Source: Clostridiaceae bacterium AF10-41 (GTDB taxonomy: Bacteria > Bacillota > Clostridia > Clostridiales > Clostridiaceae). From it: 29,106 nt of DNA. A program made the position numbers and the translations under genes. The notes under the pieces are model-generated. The model was not told where the DNA came from, searched no databases, and worked only from the letters and a program-made list of their open reading frames with translations. Positions 25,624 through 29,106 of the stretch are shown here, in pieces (position 1 is the stretch's first letter; every line of letters begins with the position of its first letter). Where the stretch lies: contig JAQCTH010000049.1 of assembly GCA_027686065.1 (NCBI GenBank), positions 1-29,106 on the forward strand. The letters are read 5' to 3'.

Positions 25624-25638
25624 TTGTAAACGTTTCTT
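25624..25638. promoter_or_regulatory. cre site (CcpA operator) before the permease-GH38 operon
   Basis: TTGTAAACGTTTCTT matches the catabolite-responsive consensus WTGNAANCGNWNNCW at all fixed positions but one (T for C at position 14). It falls about 5-20 bases downstream of the predicted transcription start, where CcpA would repress when preferred sugars are present. A LacI-family operator is an alternative reading. Confidence 0.72.
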
Positions 25639-25649
25639 GAACTACTTAA

Positions 25650-25678
25650 AATATATCACAGATTTCTTTTAGCTTTAA
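25650..25678 (-). promoter_or_regulatory. Candidate promoter of the permease-GH38-ROK operon
   Basis: Minus-strand TATATT (25650-25655) with weak TTAAAG (25673-25678) 17 bases upstream. The poor -35 suits a promoter needing an activator such as the adjacent AraC-type regulator. Supported mainly by its position between the terminator and the cre site. Confidence 0.42.
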
Positions 25679-25714
25679 AGTTGAAATACTTTAGATTTAG
25701 TGAATAAATTAAAG

Positions 25715-25789
25715 AAAAAAAAGAGATAAATATTGCACTTCTTGATCCGCTGTAAACTCCAATTGGCGGTCATACAATATTTATCTCTT
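25715..25789 (-). terminator. Terminator after the YesN-type regulator gene
   Basis: A perfect 15-bp inverted repeat, AAGAGATAAATATTG (25721-25735) and complement (25775-25789), followed on the minus strand by eight T in a row. The 39-base loop is unusually long and contains CCGC...GCGG able to form a small inner stem and the palindrome CCAATTGG. Confidence 0.85.
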
Positions 25790-25832
25790 CATACACCGAA
25801 GATAATAATTCTTCATTTTTTTATTTCTTTAT

Positions 25833-27353
25833 TTAATAATTTTTCATTTCTCTTAATGTAGATGGTGAAACTCCATAATATTTTTTAAACTTCCTATAAA
25901 AGTAACTTGTATCTATATATCCAACCTCTTTAGCTATATCATTTATTCTCATATTTGTATTAAGTATTAATTCCTTAGCCTTCATATTTTTAATTTTATT
26001 TAAATATTCTGAGAAGGAAGTACCTGTTTCCTTTGAAAATATTTGCCCTAAATATGAGCTATTTATATTATATTGATGTGCTAATGTTTTTAAACTTAAC
26101 TCTTCATAATATCTATCATTTATTGCATTTACTATTTGTTGAACTACAGGGCTATACTTTATAATATTTACGTACATAGCTTCTATAAGTTCTTCTATTT
26201 CTCTAATTATAAATGCTTTAACACTTTCTCTGGTACTTTCATTGCATAACTTTATAATTGTATTACTTAAGCTATCTTTTCCATATTTTTGATCCAACTT
26301 AAATTCATTAGATATATTATCAATTAATATTATCACTTTTATTGAAAAGTCATATATATTTTTAGGTGTTAATTCCTTATTATCTAATATACTCGATATA
26401 TATTTTTCCAAGTCACTGATATTTTTTTCGATAATTAACTTATTAATATGCTCTATTTCTTCCTTAAAACTTTTATTATGCTCCTTTACGTCTTTTAATT
26501 TCTCCTTATATACACATTTATTAGTACCTTCTGTTAATATATATTTCTTTAATTTTTTAGCAGTACTATAACTTTTGCTTAATTCCTTTATATCAAAAAC
26601 TATATCTCCTATCGATATAAATATTTCTTCATTTGATTCATTTATAAGCTTATCCTTAATATCCTCATAATAATTTATTATTTCAACTCTAGATATTTCT
26701 TTATCCCATGAGTTTATTAATATAGCTTCATCATCATACTTATGTAAAATCTCATACTTGTCTTCTGTGTGTCTTTCTACTATTTCACTTATATTTATAT
26801 ATGTTCCTTCTTTGTATTTTCTACTTATATTTATATTTGAAACAGTATAAGCTTTGCCCTCAATATCTATAGATAGTAAGTTCTTCATATCATAAATATA
26901 TTTTTCATTTAACTTTCCTTCTATATATTCAACTAGCTTTGTATTTTTGTCTAATACTTTGTTTTTTTCTTTCTTTTTATTATCTAAATCTTTAACCATT
27001 TTTACTAATGTTTCTTGAAGTTCCTCTTCATTTATTGGTTTCAAAATATAGCTTTCTACTCCATATTTTATAGCTTCTTTTGCGTAAGCAAATTCATCAT
27101 ACCCTGTTAATATTATAAATTTTGTTTTTGAACTTATCTCTCTAATTTCTTTAATTAATTCTAATCCTGTTAATCTTGGCATGCTTATGTCTGTTATAAT
27201 AATATCTACAGGTTTTTCTTTAAATTTTTCTAGTGCTTCATATCCGTTGAGAGCTGTTTCTACTACCTTTAAGCCAATTTCTTCCCATTCAATAATATTC
27301 ATTAATCCTTGTATTATTAATTTTTCATCATCAATTAACATAACACTATACAT
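25833..27353 (-). CDS. YesN-type response regulator with AraC DNA-binding domain
   Basis: 506 residues. Receiver domain 1-120 with acidic pair D8-D9, phospho-acceptor D55 in IIITDISMPRLTG and K105 in YILKPI. A long, poorly conserved middle region (120-400) rich in Lys/Glu is typical of this family. The C-terminal AraC/XylS module (about 405-506) has two helix-turn-helix motifs, LKTLAHQYNINSSYLGQIF and INDIAKEVGYIDTSYFYRKF, ending FKKYYGVSPSTLREM. Phosphorylated by the kinase encoded 3 bases upstream, it should activate the adjacent permease-GH38 operon in response to an extracellular carbohydrate. AAGAGGTG precedes the ATG. Confidence 0.95.
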   Translation of the reverse strand: MYSVMLIDDEKLIIQGLMNIIEWEEIGLKVVETALNGYEALEKFKEKPVDIIITDISMPRLTGLELIKEIREISSKTKFIILTGYDEFAYAKEAIKYGVESYILKPINEEELQETLVKMVKDLDNKKKEKNKVLDKNTKLVEYIEGKLNEKYIYDMKNLLSIDIEGKAYTVSNINISRKYKEGTYINISEIVERHTEDKYEILHKYDDEAILINSWDKEISRVEIINYYEDIKDKLINESNEEIFISIGDIVFDIKELSKSYSTAKKLKKYILTEGTNKCVYKEKLKDVKEHNKSFKEEIEHINKLIIEKNISDLEKYISSILDNKELTPKNIYDFSIKVIILIDNISNEFKLDQKYGKDSLSNTIIKLCNESTRESVKAFIIREIEELIEAMYVNIIKYSPVVQQIVNAINDRYYEELSLKTLAHQYNINSSYLGQIFSKETGTSFSEYLNKIKNMKAKELILNTNMRINDIAKEVGYIDTSYFYRKFKKYYGVSPSTLREMKNY

Positions 27354-27356
27354 AAA

Positions 27357-29087
27357 CTACACCTCTTTACATGATATCTTTATAATTAAAGTAATTCCTC
27401 TGTCCTTATTTTGCTTCAATCTTACCCCATAATCTTCTCCATATTCATTTACTATTCTTTCATTAACATTTGATATTCCTATAGAATTCCCTAGTTTTTC
27501 CCTTTGAAGTAATTTATAATTAATTATTTGTAAGGCTGTTCTACTAATACCCCTGCCATTATCTATTATTTTTATTAAAATATCATTTTCTTCTTTATAA
27601 ACTTCTATTTTTAATAAATTATCACAGTCCTCAAGCCTTATTCCATGAACAAAATAATTTTCAATTAAAGGTTGTATGGTAAACTTATTTATCTTATACT
27701 TTTCTAAGTCATTTGGACAATTTATTTCAAAATTAAAATTGTCATAGTATCTAAATTTAAATATCTCTATATACTTAGTACAATAATCCAACTCTTCTTT
27801 TAAAGTTATTATATTGCTATCCTTTACTTGCTTTCTAAATAAAAATGAAAGTGTATAAAGCATCTTACCTACCTCTTTATCTCCATTGCATATAGCCTTC
27901 ATTCTTATAGATTCTAATGTATTATATAAAAAGTGTGGGTTTATTTGGTTTTGAAGTGCTGTCATTTCAGCTTTTTTTTGCTCAATTTCTGATAAATATA
28001 TCTTTTTAATGTGTTCATTTAAATCCTTACACATTTTATTAAAATTTTCTGATATATAATTAATTTCATCATTATCTGAAGTAATTGGAATCTCTACTTC
28101 TAAATTACCATTTTTAACTTCATCCATAGCAGCTAATACCTTATCTGTTCTATCACTTAAGAGTTTTAATTTAATATATATGATTGATAAGGAAATTATT
28201 AATACTAAAGCATCTACAAATACTATGGAGTTTATTAATCCAATAGAAACCTTATTTACTTCACTTTTTCCTATTTTAGCTACGGAAATTATCCCTAAAG
28301 GATTACTGGTTTTATTTATATAATAACTTTTTTCTAGTTTAGCTTCTTTATTGCTATTTAATATTTCATCATAATATTTATATTTTTCATAATCATAATC
28401 TTTGTCTGAGCTATGAATAACATATCCATTCCTATCTACTATTATAATTTGATGTTTATTTTCGTATTTCTTAAATACATCATTAACATGATTTAAGTTA
28501 TATTTAATTATTATTATTCCTTGGCTTTTAAGGTTAATTGGATTTCTTATTTCTCTTATAAATTCTATTGTATTTTTATTTGTGGAAATATCATTAAAAC
28601 TATTTTCTGATAAGAATTCCCCTTGCCCTACATGCTCTGTTTTAATTTGATTTTTTCTATTAAAAGAGTTTTTTTCCATTCTGTCATAACTTATAAAAGA
28701 TATTTCTTCTAAACTATCATTTAATCCAAATGATAAATTTACAAATCTTTCTATCCCATTATAATAATAGCTATTATTCTCAGAAAATTTATCTAGTTTA
28801 GTCCTTAAGTATGAGACCTTATCTAAACTCATGAAAAGCAATATATCTTCAAGTACACTTACATCACTATACATATTCTCAATTATTTTACTACTTGAAT
28901 TATTTATCTTATTTATTTCTTCATTAACATCATAAGAAACCTTTTCATTGATATATGTATTTCTATCTATATTATTTTTTAAAAACCTATTAATAAAATA
29001 AAAATCTAATGTCCCTATTAAAGCAATTGTAACTATCATATAAGTAGCAAATAATCTTTTATATATTGTTGATTTTTTTATTTCCAT
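27357..29087 (-). CDS. YesM-type sensor histidine kinase
   Basis: 576 residues: membrane segment 1 (about 12-35), an extracellular dCache-like sensor (about 36-278), membrane segment 2 (about 280-305), a HAMP linker (about 306-360), a His_kinase domain with phospho-acceptor H385 in QINPHFLYNTLESIR, and an ATPase domain with IQPLIENYFVHG, DNGRGI and the G2-like GNSIGISNVNERI. This is the standard YesM architecture. Sensors of this type perceive oligosaccharides directly or through a solute-binding protein. It forms a two-gene operon with the AraC-type regulator. GAAAGGA lies 9 bases before the ATG. Only 19 bases upstream are in the window, so the promoter is outside it. Confidence 0.95.
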   Translation of the reverse strand: MEIKKSTIYKRLFATYMIVTIALIGTLDFYFINRFLKNNIDRNTYINEKVSYDVNEEINKINNSSSKIIENMYSDVSVLEDILLFMSLDKVSYLRTKLDKFSENNSYYYNGIERFVNLSFGLNDSLEEISFISYDRMEKNSFNRKNQIKTEHVGQGEFLSENSFNDISTNKNTIEFIREIRNPINLKSQGIIIIKYNLNHVNDVFKKYENKHQIIIVDRNGYVIHSSDKDYDYEKYKYYDEILNSNKEAKLEKSYYINKTSNPLGIISVAKIGKSEVNKVSIGLINSIVFVDALVLIISLSIIYIKLKLLSDRTDKVLAAMDEVKNGNLEVEIPITSDNDEINYISENFNKMCKDLNEHIKKIYLSEIEQKKAEMTALQNQINPHFLYNTLESIRMKAICNGDKEVGKMLYTLSFLFRKQVKDSNIITLKEELDYCTKYIEIFKFRYYDNFNFEINCPNDLEKYKINKFTIQPLIENYFVHGIRLEDCDNLLKIEVYKEENDILIKIIDNGRGISRTALQIINYKLLQREKLGNSIGISNVNERIVNEYGEDYGVRLKQNKDRGITLIIKISCKEV

Positions 29088-29106
29088 AATATTTATCCTT
29101 TCAAAG

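Noticed and set aside
1..29106. tRNA, rRNA, CRISPR arrays, insertion sequences, prophage genes
   Set aside because: I saw no cloverleaf with CCA-proximal signature, no regularly spaced repeats and no transposase, integrase or phage structural motifs.

Overview
The window is very AT-rich DNA with AGA/ATA-heavy codon use, strong GGAGG-type ribosome binding sites and classic U-tract terminators. It carries a SAM-I riboswitch, a flavodiiron protein with rubredoxin, YesMN/AraC-type and AgrA/LytTR-type two-component systems, and lipoproteins with Firmicute lipoboxes. This fits an anaerobic Firmicute, most likely Clostridium sensu stricto; the species cannot be named from the sequence. Every gene I can support lies on the minus strand, so transcription runs from right to left.

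Left part (1-3700): the N-terminal piece of an AgrC-like membrane sensor kinase cut by the window edge, its LytTR response regulator, a membrane-anchored EAL phosphodiesterase for cyclic-di-GMP, and an MFS transporter.

Sugar locus A (3689-12155): a lipoprotein solute-binding protein, two MalF/MalG-type ABC permeases and a GH130 glycoside phosphorylase, led by a predicted promoter with an overlapping operator-like site. These are followed by a LacI-family regulator, a truncated cytidine/blasticidin-deaminase remnant, a DUF1861-like beta-propeller protein that looks like a divergent GH130 relative, and a GH13 alpha-glucosidase ending at a strong terminator.

Sulfur and redox block (12217-19380): metN-metI-metQ plus an M20D amidohydrolase behind a SAM-I riboswitch with a consensus promoter; an aldo/keto reductase; and a flavodiiron protein-rubredoxin operon, the rubredoxin being only 53 codons long.

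Sugar locus B (19507-29087): a YesM-type sensor kinase and YesN-type AraC response regulator, a terminator, then a promoter with a good cre site driving two LplB/LplC-type permeases, a 1043-residue GH38 alpha-mannosidase and a ROK sugar kinase. No solute-binding protein and no sugar ABC ATPase is present in locus B.

Working model (inference): the two sugar loci import and dismantle mannose-containing oligosaccharides, possibly host N-glycan fragments. GH38 would remove alpha-mannose, GH130 would phosphorolyse a beta-mannoside, GH13 would remove alpha-glucose, and the ROK kinase would phosphorylate a released sugar. A 17-base motif shared by the gaps upstream of the MFS gene and of the ROK gene, present at the latter as two mutually exclusive 15-bp hairpins, and the DUF1861-GH130 relationship are the least ordinary observations.
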